Below are positions 1 to 9,785 of a stretch of DNA of 64,000 nucleotides, one piece after another. The notes under the pieces were generated by a model. It saw only the letters and a program-made list of their open reading frames with translations. It searched no databases and had not been told where the DNA came from. The position numbers were made by a program, and so were the translations under genes. Source of the stretch: Triatoma infestans (Eukaryota; Arthropoda; Insecta; Hemiptera; Reduviidae); the NCBI GenBank assembly GCA_011037195.1, contig JAAEAF010001127.1, positions 1 to 64,000 of the forward strand, in the 5' to 3' direction. Position 1 is the stretch's first letter, and each line of letters begins with the position of its first letter.

Positions 1-300
1 TGTACCGCTTCTAAAACCAGGAAAATATCCCTTACTTCCCTCCAGTTATCGCCCCATTAGCCTTACTTGTTGCCTCGGAAAGATCCTAGAAAGAATGGCT
101 AACGCGAGGCTAATATGAAAAGAAATTCAAAAGGCTTGAAAGAAATTCCCTGTTGGTAGAATATCAAGCGGGTTTTCGTAAAAACAGATCGAATGAAGAT
201 CACTTAGTGTATCTAAAAAATAAAATTCAAACTCCTTCAAAAATAGGGAACATATTGTCGCAGTATTTTTCGATCTGAAAGAAAGGCTGCGTACAACCAT
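1..300 (+). pseudogene. LINE reverse transcriptase fragment, cut by the window edge
   Basis: Plus-strand translation gives a degraded non-LTR reverse transcriptase: VPLLKPGK followed by [19 protein letters not shown], the usual LINE block before the catalytic motifs. A shifted frame then reads YQAGFRKNRS, and another reads IVAVFFDLK, the remains of motif A with its aspartate. Stops and at least two frameshifts make it non-functional. It begins before the window, and its 3' end meets, at about 300-330, a minus-strand segment of EN-to-RT linker. It is therefore head to head with the next feature, by inversion or by junction of two copies. Recognition as LINE RT is firm; the clade is not determined. 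Confidence 0.75.
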
Positions 301-319
301 TGAAAAAGGCCTCGTTGGT

Positions 320-1310
320 ACTGAAGTCTAAAGGAATCTCACGTTCACCTCTAATTGCAAGAAACCGATTAATTTTATCAGGTTTTCAGTGGTGGGGTTC
401 CGACGGAATCTATTAAATGCTTGCTTTTTCAATTTGATTATGTACTTACCTGGGAATTCCACCATGGTACAACCCGTTTAGCGGGTTTTTCGCTATTTCT
501 AGGAATTGTAGCTTCCGCTGCAGCAAGAATTGATTGGGTCAGTGAATCAATTAACTCTGGGAGGTCAATATTCTGAGGTGGTGTAACAATTTTCTCTTGG
601 AAGAGTGACCATTGAGATTTCTGAATCAACAATTTTCGAGGAACAGACGACATTACTTTCATTCTACATTATTATCGGGAAGTGGTCACTATTATGGAGG
701 TCGTCCAGGACGTTCCATGATAAGCGCATGGAGAGTCTGGGCGACTGAGCTCGATAGCGGAAAGTGTTCCCGTTGCAGCATTAAAATGCGTCGACGATCC
801 CGTGTTTAATAATATAATGCTGTGACGATCTAGTAGCTGTTCTATAAGTCGGCCTCTTATATCATTAGAAGCAGAACCCCAGAGAACATTATGTGCATTG
901 AAATACCCTACTAGTAAAAATGGAATAGGTAGTTGGGAAACTACTAGTATTAGGTCTTGCAATTACCATTCGGCATTAGGAAGATATATGTTACATACGG
1001 TCACTGATATAGGAAATGATATTTGAATTGCAACAGCTTGGAGCGGTGTGTCCAAACTAACAGTGGTGAAGCGTGCATTTCCTCTAACTAGAAATGCAAC
1101 CCCTCCCTTTGCTCGAACATTCACCACTGCGTCTTTCCTTACTATGCATAATTCCTGAGCGTATAGGGTTGCCCAGGTTTAAAATAAGTCTCTTGTATGC
1201 ATGCACAGATCACATGCATGGGTCATATTTTGTCAGCAGCATTTTCAGATCACAGTAATGTGTAATAATCCCATTGCAATTCCATTGTAAAATATTCTCC
1301 ATTTTTTGTT
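320..1310 (-). pseudogene. LINE A endonuclease domain and EN-RT linker, broken
   Basis: Read on the minus strand this is the APE-type endonuclease of a non-LTR retrotransposon, downstream of its ORF1 at 1650-2663 with about 340 bp of AT-rich spacer. Visible blocks, in several frames: the N-terminus near 1305 (RIFYNGIAMG, degenerate), VRAKGGVAFLVRGNARF near 1100, ICNIYLPNAEW-like sequence near 970, FLLVGYFNAHNVLWGS near 900, then the linker with VVPWWNSQ near 460 and FNRFRRNPTTENLIKL to about 350. The family's catalytic GDFN is GYFN here, so a catalytic aspartate is lost. Frameshifts near 960 and 660 confirm decay. RT does not follow in this orientation; the RT fragment at 1-300 points the other way. 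Confidence 0.75.
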
Positions 1311-1649
1311 TTCTAAATATTATAAATAGTCTTATTTTCTAACCATTAAAGCTGACAGAAACAAAGAATAAATAGCGTAACATAAACATTTTACAATTTT
1401 AAATTAGGCACAATGACACAAAACTAAGGTTAATTATTTTCGAGGTTTCCCCTTCCCTTAACCCTTTTTTTTTTTTACCCCTACTACATGGGGACTTCTC
1501 TGGACTATATTGGGCCAGAGAACCAACAAAAGATTTCTTCTTCTGCTTCCTTCATTTCGGTATGCTTCCTTTTTTTGGAACCCACTTCTACCGTGCGGAC
1601 TTTGGCTGGTCACCGAAAGTTCGTGGTCTGAGTGACACCGGTAGACTAC

Positions 1650-2663
1650 CTAATCTCCTAGTCTCTGAATATAGGGTGAAATTGTGTCTTTGGATATAAA
1701 TACTGTTTTCAAGACTGATAACAATTGAGGTACCAATTCCTTAACCAGTAATGTTATATCTAGTTTATTTGGCACGCTGGATGTGGCTCTGGCATAAGAT
1801 ATACCTTGTGGAGCGAGAATTACAACTTTCCGTTTCGCCTCCAAGTAGGATATATTTTCCTTCACCTTTACCTCTTGAATAGCCATTTCGGCCTTGAAAA
1901 CTGGACAATTGCGAGAGCGAGCTGAATGATTACCTCCGCAATTTAAGCAAACAATGGGGTCCTCGCAGGCTTTTCCTTCATGAATATTTTTGCCACAGAC
2001 GCAAACCTTTTCATTTGGACACTTCAGAAGGATGTGGCCGTATTGTTGACAACCGAAACAGCGAAGAGGAGCAGGAACATACTGTCTGACTGGACGTGAA
2101 TAGAAAGCTACTTTAATTCTGTCTGGTATTTTCGGCTTACTAAATGTCAATATGTGATTAGCTATATCCTTGAGCTCGCCACTTACTCTAGATTTAATAC
2201 GTTTAACTTCAATCGCTCCCTGATCTTTTAGTTCACACGCAATATCTTCGACAGTGCAGTTAAGAAGATCCCTACAGAAAATTACATCTTTGGAAGTATT
2301 AAGCGTTTGGTAAGCAGTAACTGTAATATTCCAGTCACCCATTCTTTTAATATTACACAACCTGTTAGATTGTGCAGCAGAAACAGTTTCGATCAGTAAT
2401 AAACCATCTTTTATCTTTTTGATCATTTTTAGTTCTCCTATCAATCCAAACAATAAGTTATTAAGAACAAACGGATTAACCTTAGAGAAATATCCATTCT
2501 CCTTTTTTACAATCAGGAACCGAGGGGATCCCAACTTTCCCTGGTTCGAATAAATAAAGTTTTTTGGAGGACCCATTACCACATCCGCTTTTAAAGATCT
2601 CTTGGACGCCTCAATAGAATTTATATTTGTAGGAGGATTCATTAAGGTCCCACGAGTAGCCAA
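1650..2663 (-). CDS. LINE A ORF1, Gag-like nucleic-acid-binding protein with CCHC zinc knuckles
   Basis: A 337-residue open frame, apparently intact. The C-terminal half holds a classic CCHC knuckle CFGCQQYGHILLKC near residue 205, a second Cys/His cluster beginning CVCGKNIHEGKAC, and a third CLNCGGNHSARSRNC. These are followed by MAIQEVKVKENISYLEAKRK, the conserved tail of arthropod non-LTR ORF1 proteins. The N-terminal half (VKKENGYFSKVNPFVLNN, KIKDGLLLIETVSAAQSN) matches the RRM-like Gag core of that group. Such proteins bind the element's RNA and form the ribonucleoprotein. It is the 5' ORF of a minus-strand element whose ORF2 (320-1310) is broken. The start is the first ATG of the open frame. 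Likely I/Jockey-type group by ORF1 style; clade unproven. Confidence 0.8.
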   Translation of the reverse strand: MATRGTLMNPPTNINSIEASKRSLKADVVMGPPKNFIYSNQGKLGSPRFLIVKKENGYFSKVNPFVLNNLLFGLIGELKMIKKIKDGLLLIETVSAAQSNRLCNIKRMGDWNITVTAYQTLNTSKDVIFCRDLLNCTVEDIACELKDQGAIEVKRIKSRVSGELKDIANHILTFSKPKIPDRIKVAFYSRPVRQYVPAPLRCFGCQQYGHILLKCPNEKVCVCGKNIHEGKACEDPIVCLNCGGNHSARSRNCPVFKAEMAIQEVKVKENISYLEAKRKVVILAPQGISYARATSSVPNKLDITLLVKELVPQLLSVLKTVFISKDTISPYIQRLGD

Positions 2664-2852
2664 GGAACAAGATCGTCACCCAAAGCAGAGCCTGGATACC
2701 GTGGGAAGGCTATATTCCAACCGGAGGTCGCTTGGTATCCGGAGTGCACCGTTCGAGACGGACAGGATCCCCGTCGCCAACCAACCATCAGCACGGTAGC
2801 TTTATCCTTGGGTTAAGGCCCTAAGTGTGTATGTACCCTGGGTAGGTATGAG

Positions 2853-2891
<39 letters not shown>

Positions 2892-3130
2892 AGTGACTGT
2901 TACATGGAATGTTATATGTTCAGTGTACCCCTGTCCGGCTGGGCTAGTAGGAAGAACCGACCTCCCTAAGAAGTGCTAGGTCACTTTCCCCGTTATCCTA
3001 TTAGTCGCCTCTTACGACATCCCGGATTTGGAGCAGGCCTATTCTGTCCCCGGTCCTGCAGGGGCAATTATTATTATTATTATTTTTATTATTACTTTTT
3101 TTTTTTAAGTGAATTTTAAGTGCGAGAGTT
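2664..3130. other. 5' flank of LINE A with GT microsatellite and short hairpin
   Basis: No gene is visible. A GT-rich microsatellite lies at 2855-2890. Near 3005-3020 the sequence GTCGCCTCTTACGAC can fold with a 4-bp GTCG/CGAC stem; on the minus strand this lies upstream of LINE A ORF1, so it could be part of that element's 5' UTR. A short ATT repeat (3068-3085) and a T tract (about 3097-3106) follow. Confidence 0.45.
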
Positions 3131-3360
3131 TTGTGCATTTATAAGCTTAAAATTAACTACTACATTATAATTTTGTATTCATTTATAGTTAATATATTTA
3201 TTGTAAACAAGTGGCGTCATATTACTTATTTCCTAATACATATCACTAACATACTCAACATACGGCCTTCCAAAACCGCTCGTGCTAACTACACAAACAA
3301 ACACACATCAAGCCAACACTACCAAATACATTACAATATTCTCATACAACATGAAGTTTT
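3131..3360 (+). repeat. Possible LTR fragment related to 38430-38620
   Basis: AT-rich sequence sharing short colinear blocks with 38430-38620: a TATATTTATTG core, then a C-rich tract and ACCGCTCGTGCT followed by CTACA and ACAAACA blocks. At 38.6 kb the same blocks sit just upstream of a primer-binding-site-like sequence and a gag-like frame, which suggests both are remnants of one LTR family. Similarity was judged by eye only. Confidence 0.35.
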
Positions 3361-3844
3361 CGATCGAAATTCGTCAGTATTTTCGGTCGAAATTCGTCAG
3401 TATCGTAAGGACTTAATAGAATGGATTTTTTTAAAGGTTTTCTTTTCACGATTTTCTCGAAAACTACTTCAATGATCTTCAATTAAATTCGTGTACCAAC
3501 TACAAACATAAAGAACTATATATATTATCTACGTGTTCTTTGACATTTTGTTTTGATGAAATCATAAATCTGGTAGATGAATGAATAAAGGTTAAGTCAA
3601 AATTGGTCTATAACAATGACTAATTTTCTTCCGTTTTTATCAGCTTTTTCCATCAGGTAATACTTTTATATACACCAGTAATAATTTACCTATAAATACA
3701 TACACTAAGACTGATTTTTTAACGTAAAATGTGTTTTTATTTCCTAATCGAACACATTACAATTCCCTTATCTCCGATTTAAAACATCTTCTCTAACCTG
3801 GAATACAACCAGGAAATTGAAAAGTAAATAGCCTAGAGATTATC
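3361..3844. other. AT-rich sequence without recognisable features
   Basis: No coding signature or clear repeat structure is seen, apart from a short local duplication of TCGAAATTCGTCAGTAT near 3365-3402. Confidence 0.4.
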
Positions 3845-3990
3845 AGAGACATTTTCCGTGGTAGCCTGCTTCATTTTGTGGTCATCGACCGGTTTCGGGC
3901 GTTCGCCCAACTTCAGGATACGTTTTTTAGACAGTGTGACAACACAGACTCGCACAGAGCAAAGTTAGTTTCACACTCCATACCAACCAC
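3845..3990 (+). repeat. rep-2 copy
   Basis: Contains ACATTTTCCGTGGTAGCCTGC, then TTTTGTGGTCATCGACCGG, TTTCGGGCGTTCGCCCA, an AGGATA block and AGTGTGACAACACAGACTCG. The same series recurs at 5700-5800, 42565-42680 and 61165-61310, and in reverse at 42715-42850. This copy shows only the left half. Family function is unknown; inverted ends at other copies suggest a MITE-like DNA element. Confidence 0.6.
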
Positions 3991-4162
3991 CACAACAAAG
4001 CCTAGAGATTACCTAGGCAATTAAACCCATGTAATCAAATGCCCAGGAGTGGCGTTCAGAAAGTATCAATGGATTGGCTTCTCCATTGAAGGTAATCATG
4101 CCAATCGTCTTAATACAGGATGCAAATACCAATTACCGTAGTATGATTTTTTTTTTATAATA

Positions 4163-5280
4163 CGATCGTGGCAGATTTTCGAAATTGAGTTTTCACTGGA
4201 AATACCGTTTTGGGGTCTCCTGAATATGATTTTTTTTTTTTAACGAATGGTCTGTCCCATTTATACATACAGGAAAAGAATATCTGAAAACGAAAAGTCT
4301 CAGAAAACTCCGTTTGGATTCTACCACCAGATCAGACACAAAGATTTAGGGCAAAATCCATCAACTGGAATTACCATTTTACTGAATGTTTTATTTTTCA
4401 TTTTTTCCTGATTTTCTTGAAAACGGCTCCACAGATTTTCAAACTTTATACACCAACTACTGACTAAAATGAGCTACACATTTATTTGAAACATTTCTCC
4501 GGAAAAATTCATTTAAGGGGACTTCTGGGGGAGCGGAGAGGTTAATTTTTCCTCTAAAGTATTTTTTCAGTTTCTTATAAAATTCTAACATCCAAGTAAT
4601 AATAATTAGAATTAGATACATTGTCAATATAAAAGCATTTGTTGACCGTTGATGAATTATGTTATGAAGATATTTTGTGAGGATCGGTCAAGAAAGAAAC
4701 ATTCAATTATGCCAACTTTTCGACAGAGTTTCCTATCTATCAAGGCTTTAATCTAAAAAACAATGCAATGACGAACCACAATGATTAATAATACTGCAAA
4801 ATGGAGAGTAATAATAACAAAAATAAAGTAAAAACAATAATATTGAACTTACATATAGAAGATGTCGTGAAGATGTGTAGAAAGAAAAGTGAAGAAAAAA
4901 AGAAAAATATGTTGCTTATAATTCGAGTTTGAAGAAAATCTGTTAACCGGAAGTGCGTTTCTACTAAACACTTTTTTTTCAGTTTTCGCGGTTTTCTGCA
5001 CAAAAACACCAACGAATTTCATTAAATTTGGTGCACTACCTGTGAATATAGAGATCTCTCACTTTAAATTTTGTTCCGAGTAATTCATTTAAAGAAGTTT
5101 AGGGAGAGGGGGTTTACTTTCCTCAAAAAAGACTTTTTCCTAAAATTAGAGCCCCCCCCCGTGTTATAAAACTGTAGAGAAACATCAAGTAAAAATAATA
5201 AGTTTAAAAAAATTTTGTGAATTACAATTTTGTATTCTGCAGTAAAAGGAAGTCGTGTGAGTATTTCACACCAGATTTTC
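4163..5280 (+). repeat. rep-1 copy, near full length
   Basis: All modules of rep-1 appear in order. At 4163: ACGATCGTGGCAGATTTTCG then GAGTTTTCACTGGAAATACC. At 4213: GGTCTCCTGA. At 4247: AATGGTCTGT. At 4280-4320: an AAAACGAAAAG block and CTCCGTTTGG. Near 4365-4440: a GGAATTACCATTTTACTGAATG-type block and TTTTCTTGAAAACGGCTCC. At 4485: ATTTGAAACATTTCTCCGG. Near 4945: TTAACCGGAAGTGCGTTT. Near 5245: GTCGTGTGAGTATTTCACACC. This is the best guide to family length, about 1.1 kb. No protein is encoded; open frames inside are incidental. The 62-bp array starts directly after its right end. Confidence 0.65.
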
Positions 5281-5284
5281 TTGA

Positions 5285-5728
5285 TGTGGTGGTTGGTTCC
5301 GCACAGCTGGACAGCAAGATATTTTCCATGATAGCCTGCTTCTTTTTGTGGTGGTTGGTTCCGCACAGCTGGACAGCAAGATATTTTCCATGATAGCCTG
5401 CTTCTTTTTGTGGTGGTTGGTTCCGCACAGCTGGACAGCAAGATATTTTCCATGATAGCCTGCTTCTTTTTGTGGTGGTTGGTTCCGCACAGCTGGGCAG
5501 CAAGATATTTTCCATGATAGCCTGCTTCTTTTTGTGGTGGTTGGTTCCGCACAGCTGGACAGCAAGATATTTTCCATGATAGCCTGCTTCTTTTTGTGGT
5601 TGTTGGTTCCGCACAGCTGGACAGCAAGATATTTTCCATGAAAGCCTGCTTCTTTTTGTGGTGGTTGGTTCCGCACAGCTGGACAGCAAGATATTTTCCA
5701 TGATAGCCTGCTTCTTTTTGTGGTCATC
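5285..5728 (+). repeat. Tandem array of seven 62-bp units
   Basis: CCATGATAGCCTGCTTC recurs at 5326, 5388, 5450, 5512, 5574, 5636 and 5698, a spacing of exactly 62 bp. Each unit also contains TGGTTGGTTCCGCACAGCTGG followed by ACAGCAAGATATTTT. Copies differ by single bases (GGACAGC/GGGCAGC, TGATAGCC/TGAAAGCC, GTGGTGGTT/GTGGTTGTT). Because 62 is not a multiple of 3 and the unit lacks minus-strand stops, all three minus frames stay open, giving false proteins of 150-185 residues. The unit contains the left end of rep-2 (ATATTTTCCATGATAGCCTGC) and runs into rep-2 at its right side, so it arose by local amplification of a rep-2 end. Confidence 0.9.
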
Positions 5729-5835
5729 GACCGTTTTCGGGCGTTGGCCCATCACCAGGATATTTGTCTTAACAGTGTGATAACATAGACTTGCATAGAA
5801 GCAAAGAAGCCTATCATAGAAAATATCCCTGATTT
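5700..5835 (+). repeat. rep-2 copy whose left end seeded the 62-bp array
   Basis: After the last unit the sequence continues TTTTGTGGTCATCGACCG, TTTTCGGGCGTTGGCCCATC, an AGGATATTTGTC block and AGTGTGATAACATAGACTTG, as in the copy at 3845. The right end, GCCTATCATAGAAAATATCC, is the inverted form of the left end GATATTTTCCATGATAGCC, so terminal inverted repeats are visible. Confidence 0.6.
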
Positions 5836-5836
5836 T

Positions 5837-6106
5837 TTTTATATGTATACCTATCTACCTATGGCGCAACAGCCCATGAAAGGCCAAGGCTTGCCCGACG
5901 GCGATTTAAATTGGGGGGCGTGTGGTAAGCACGCCGCAGTTCCCACGCTGTTTAGTTCCGGCCTACGCTACCTAGGGTGCTACTAACTGTTGCTTCCCAC
6001 TTTTTATCACGATGCTGGGTGAACACCGACTTTGCCCTCACGGGAATCGAACCCTGAATTCTCGCACGAAAGGCGAGTGCGCTAGCCACTAGACCAACGC
6101 GTGAGG
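5837..6106 (-). mobile_element. tRNA-Glu-like SINE
   Basis: On the minus strand, 6106 to about 6036 resembles a tRNA. A 7-bp acceptor-like pair CCTCACG/CGTGAGG encloses an A box (TCTAGTGGCTAGCGCACTC), an anticodon arm CTCGC-CTTTCGT-GCGAG with anticodon TTC (Glu), and a B box (GGGTTCGATTCCC). A non-tRNA body follows to about 5850 and an A-rich tail near 5836-5845. It is not a tRNA gene: acceptor and T-stem positions collide and the body continues as a single unit. RNA polymerase III would be expected to use the A and B boxes. No target-site duplication was identified. Confidence 0.7.
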
Positions 6107-6284
6107 ACTTTTATTATGTGTAGGTATAGATTTTTATCTTTTATTTTAGAAGAGTTCTAGTTTAACCTGTGAGTTAACTGCCATTATAAGCTTTGCTATG
6201 GGTTAAGCCAGAGGGTGCTGCAATTCAAAGTAGTTACTTCCGGTAAATAACATAATTCTCTCTCCTGCTTAAAAGGAAGTGTTG

Positions 6285-7000
6285 CGATCGTTCCGAAATT
6301 GATTAAACATCGGAATAACGTATTTTCAGGCGCCGTGAATGCGAACATAATGTTTTCATCGAATGGTCTGTTATAGTGTGAATATGTATGTTAACCAAAT
6401 ATGTCCGAAAACAAAACTGGCAAAGAAATGAAACTTTACATTCCGCTTAGGTAACCAGGAAACCACCGTATCTGACGTTATTGAATAGCTTTTTCAATCT
6501 TTCGCAATTTTCTCACATAACTCCAACGATTTTCTTTAAAATGTGTACACTATCTAGCTGTAGAAAATATCACTTTTATTTGTAAGATTTTCTGGGAAAA
6601 TTTTTGAATTTTTTTGTTATTTAGTTCAGTATTTAGTTCTGTTCAAGTTCAACTTCCCTTTAACGTGTTACTTCACAAAAATGATGGATTCTATCAACTA
6701 AATAATATTAAGTATATCAAAAAGCATTGCTAGCCTTCAAAATTGGAGGAAATCGGTTAACCGGAAATGCAACTTCACAGGACAGGTTTACTGAGTTTGT
6801 TTGCAATTTTCTCGTCAAGATATCGATCAATTTTCTTAGAACTTTGGACGCTTAATACACAAATAGAAACCTATCATTTTCATAAGAAATATATTTCCGG
6901 TAAATGTTTTTTTTGGGGGGGGGAGAGTTTTAGATAACTGTGAGTTAAGCTTAAATTTAAACTGTTATTATTAACTTTGCTGAGGGCTGAGGGAGGGCTG
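6285..7000 (+). repeat. rep-1 copy, decayed
   Basis: Module order is still visible: AAATTGATTAAACATCGGAATAACG, CATCGAATGGTCTGT near 6358, ATTCCGCTTAGGTA near 6440, ATCTTTCGCAATTTTCTCAC near 6495, AAAATCGGTTAACCGGAAATGC near 6750, and a G-run after a TTTCCGGTAAATG block near 6895. More diverged than the copy at 4163. Confidence 0.5.
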
Positions 7001-8142
7001 TATATAGTCACTTCAGTGAATTTAAAGTTTATCTGTCCTATTGTACTGTAATTTTTATAGGAAGTTAATCTCTAGAGATAAAAAAAAATGACAGTTGAAT
7101 AAATGTTAGGGTTTGGATGAAGTTGAAATGCGTCACTCATATTAATATAAAATAAAAGTTCTTAAATAAACAGTTGTTTTAACATTTTGAAATCAATTTA
7201 GCAATAAATTAATCATCAGAAAACATTACATAATTCTGCTTAACTTTAACCTAACGTTTCTGAAGACAACCTTCCTCTCTTCAAATTATCCTTACTTAAG
7301 TTTTCATCTTCCTTTTTTTATTTATAAATCGCTTTAACTGTTTTAGATAAAACACAATATTTGACAAGAAATTAATGTCTTCTCAGTAAACTCTTGTTCA
7401 GTTGCAATCTTGAATTCGAGTTTCAAAAACTGGCACCAACTCTCTTTTCAAATAAAAACTATTTTCAGTACTTTTTTTTTTTTCTAAGCGGAAAAGCTGA
7501 AGAGATGAAGTTACAATGAAAAGTATCTAATTTTTTAAGGATCATAAATTTCAAAATGAAAGAGAGAATCAAGGAGTAAATCATTAGTAAAGTGATGGGA
7601 AATGGATTTTGAAATTCTCATGTTGTTGAATAGATACAAAAAGCAAAAAAAGATTAGGTTGAGCTTATTTTGTGGCAAAGCTGGTATGAGGGTGGGAGGT
7701 TCAACTAGGATGGGTAAAGAAAAAACTAGAAGATTTACATTGAGAGGTAGTTTTTCCACTAGACACAGTATTGTGAGCTTTAGAAAGAATGGAGAACTGT
7801 CAAAGTGGGGAGAAATGTTCAGACAGACTAAAGATGGCGGTGGGGATTGGTGGGAGACAAGACTTTACTACAGTGTGCAATTTACAAAATTACAGATCCA
7901 AATCAGAAAATTGTCCTCTCCCCCCCAAACCATCGCCCCAACCATCACTCCGGAATATCGCAATAACCAACTTTCTTCCATTTTTATCCAGTGTTTAACA
8001 ACTATTACCACTAGGTCACACTGTTGAAGGTGACGACTTATTCGGTTGCTATGAGAAAGAGTAGGCTTTTGAAGAAAAGTAAGGTGTGTTTTTAAACACC
8101 TGAGCATGCATAAACACACACACACACTCACACACTGTCTCG

Positions 8143-8175
<33 letters not shown>

Positions 8176-9334
8176 ACACATATTATTATTATATATGTAT
8201 ACAATAAGCGTGGAAACCTTGTGAAAAATATACTAAGGGCCATTCACACGATGTTTATACAAGGCAAAAAGAGGGTCGTATGTGTACAAATGTACCAAGG
8301 CAACTTCCCTTCCACGCTCTTCTCTACTACACAACGCACTCATTGCATGTTCACTTTATACTTTCTCCTGAAGCTTCAAGTTCGTCTCTATGTTTAGAAC
8401 ACTATAACACTTTAATAAAATGAAAGGAGAGCCTCAGAGAGAGAGAATAGTGCAATTGTGCGCACGCTATGTGTACGTCTGTGCCATTGCCATATTCTAT
8501 ACTCATATACAGAATATACTAAAGTAAAATGGTCTTGTGCGTGAGTATGACGTGCATGAGGAGCATATATGTACATGCACGTGTATATTTCGCTAGTTCT
8601 CATTTTCTTGTCTCCCGCTATTGAGAGCATAAGCACCCATTCTACGCACAAAATTACGTAGATTTCTGCAGTTTACTGCCCTTTGCTTTGCTTTTGTACA
8701 AGTCACAAGGAGCAAAGAGTGAGAGGGAGAGAGAGTCATTTGATAGCGCAACATTACATCATACTTGTCACAATTTCTTTTTTCCTTCTTTATTATGGAA
8801 TTTACTCCCATTAGTTTCTGATTCAACCGTTTCAAGGATTGAACAATATGGAGAGAAATTTGAAAAATTGTTAAAGACAAAGACACTAATTCCTTGCTTT
8901 TACCTGTAACACTTAAAGAGTATTTAAAAGCGTTTGTTCTATAGACCCACATTATCATATATATATATATTGTGATATTATTCCTGCTTGGAAGCTGGCG
9001 GGAAGTTCAATGGATGGTGGCGTCATCATAGAGTCGAAAACTATTCAGTCGGAGTAGGTGTTTTACAGACTTGTTGCCCATACATACTTTAAGTAAATCT
9101 TAGATGTTATCTTATATATGATAATTTTACACGATTTTATATTAAGAGTGTTGAGTAAATTAATACTCTTACATATAATAAGATCATTTTGTCTCATGAC
9201 GGTATCTTCGCAGCTTTGATTTTCTTATTATTTGTTTTAACTGTATTTGTTTAAATTGTTAATAAATTTGAGGTTGTAATATAATAACATTCATTTTGTC
9301 TTATAAAAACTAACATTACAATGTATATACATAT
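7001..9334. other. Noncoding AT-rich stretch with a CA/CT/CA compound microsatellite
   Basis: No gene is recognised; the longest frame (7602-8027) lacks any known motif and runs through low-complexity sequence. A compound microsatellite, (CA)n-(CT)n-(CA)n, lies at 8115-8180. A TG...CA-bounded segment at about 8973-9320 with an AATAAA near 9260 resembles an LTR in layout only, and borders the LTR element at 9335. Confidence 0.4.
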
Positions 9335-9724
9335 TGCAACGCAGTCACTAATGCCATCTAGGAGAGAAAGCAGGCACCTCAAGTTATCCTCGTGGCCGCT
9401 GGGAAGCGCTAATGGGGCGCTCTAGGTTTTTCTAGAATGTTCTAGAACCTTCTAGACCCATCTCCACTGATAAAAAATAGTGAAGAACAGCTCGAGTGAG
9501 GGAGTCTTGCTACAAACGGAGTGCGCTTTTGTGAAAAGTGAATAAAAAGTGAACTAAGAGAACTTTTGTTGGTTTATATACTGTTTTATATAGTGCTAAA
9601 GTGCTTTATTTGTAATTTATTGTGTTAAACAATAAATTGGTGTTATTAGAAGTTTAGTGTGTTTTATCTAAACGAACCCATTTAACAACTAGTTGCAGTA
9701 GCTAGTTCAGAGAAAAACGTTACG
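9335..9724 (+). repeat. 5' LTR of the UBR5-carrying element
   Basis: About 390 bp and closely similar to 12552-12928. Shared blocks include TGCCATCTAGGAGAGAAA, CCTCGTGGCCGC, GAACAGCTCGAGTGAGGGAG, TACAAACGGAGTGCGC, TTTATTTGTAATTTATTGTG and AACAACTAGTTGCAGTAGC. It starts TGCAACGCAG and ends near CGTTACG, where the 3' copy has CGTTACA. It contains a heat-shock-type element (9430-9456), a TATA-like GATAAAAAATAG (9469-9480) and several AATAAA signals (about 9541 and 9632). The two LTRs differ at many sites, so the insertion is not recent. Confidence 0.85.
9430..9456 (+). promoter_or_regulatory. Heat-shock element in the 5' LTR
   Basis: TTCTAGAATGTTCTAGAA followed at once by CCTTCTAGA: five perfect and one near-perfect alternating 5-bp nTTCn/nGAAn units, the canonical binding array for trimeric heat-shock factor. 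It ends about 13 bp before a TATA-like sequence. Matching arrays lie in the 3' LTR (12650-12672) and, inverted, in the LTR fragment (13025-13044). Confidence 0.8.
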
Positions 9725-9726
9725 TT

Positions 9727-9743
9727 TGGTGTCAGAAGTGGGA
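9727..9743 (+). other. Primer-binding site, tRNA-Leu-like
   Basis: TGGTGTCAGAAGTGGGA lies two bases after the 5' LTR. Its complement, TCCCACTTCTGACA plus CCA, fits the 3' end of a tRNA-Leu as remembered from insects. It would prime minus-strand synthesis. The first ten bases (with TT before) recur directly after the 3' LTR at 12929-12938. Confidence 0.75.
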
Positions 9744-9785
9744 TAAAACCTCTAAGCAGGTAACAGCTTAGTATCAGTTTATTGT

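Noticed and set aside
5085..5755. Three overlapping minus-strand frames of 153-184 residues
   Set aside because: They are read-throughs of the 62-bp tandem array, which is stop-free in all three minus frames; not genes.
6036..6106. tRNA-Glu gene
   Set aside because: T-stem and acceptor positions overlap, and the sequence continues into a SINE body with an A-rich tail.
7602..8027. 141-residue plus-strand frame
   Set aside because: No recognisable motif, and it overlaps frames in other phases through simple sequence; treated as chance.
8973..9325. Possible solo LTR just before the 5' LTR
   Set aside because: TG...CA ends and AATAAA are present, but no homologous copy is seen in the window and the flanks are AT-rich.
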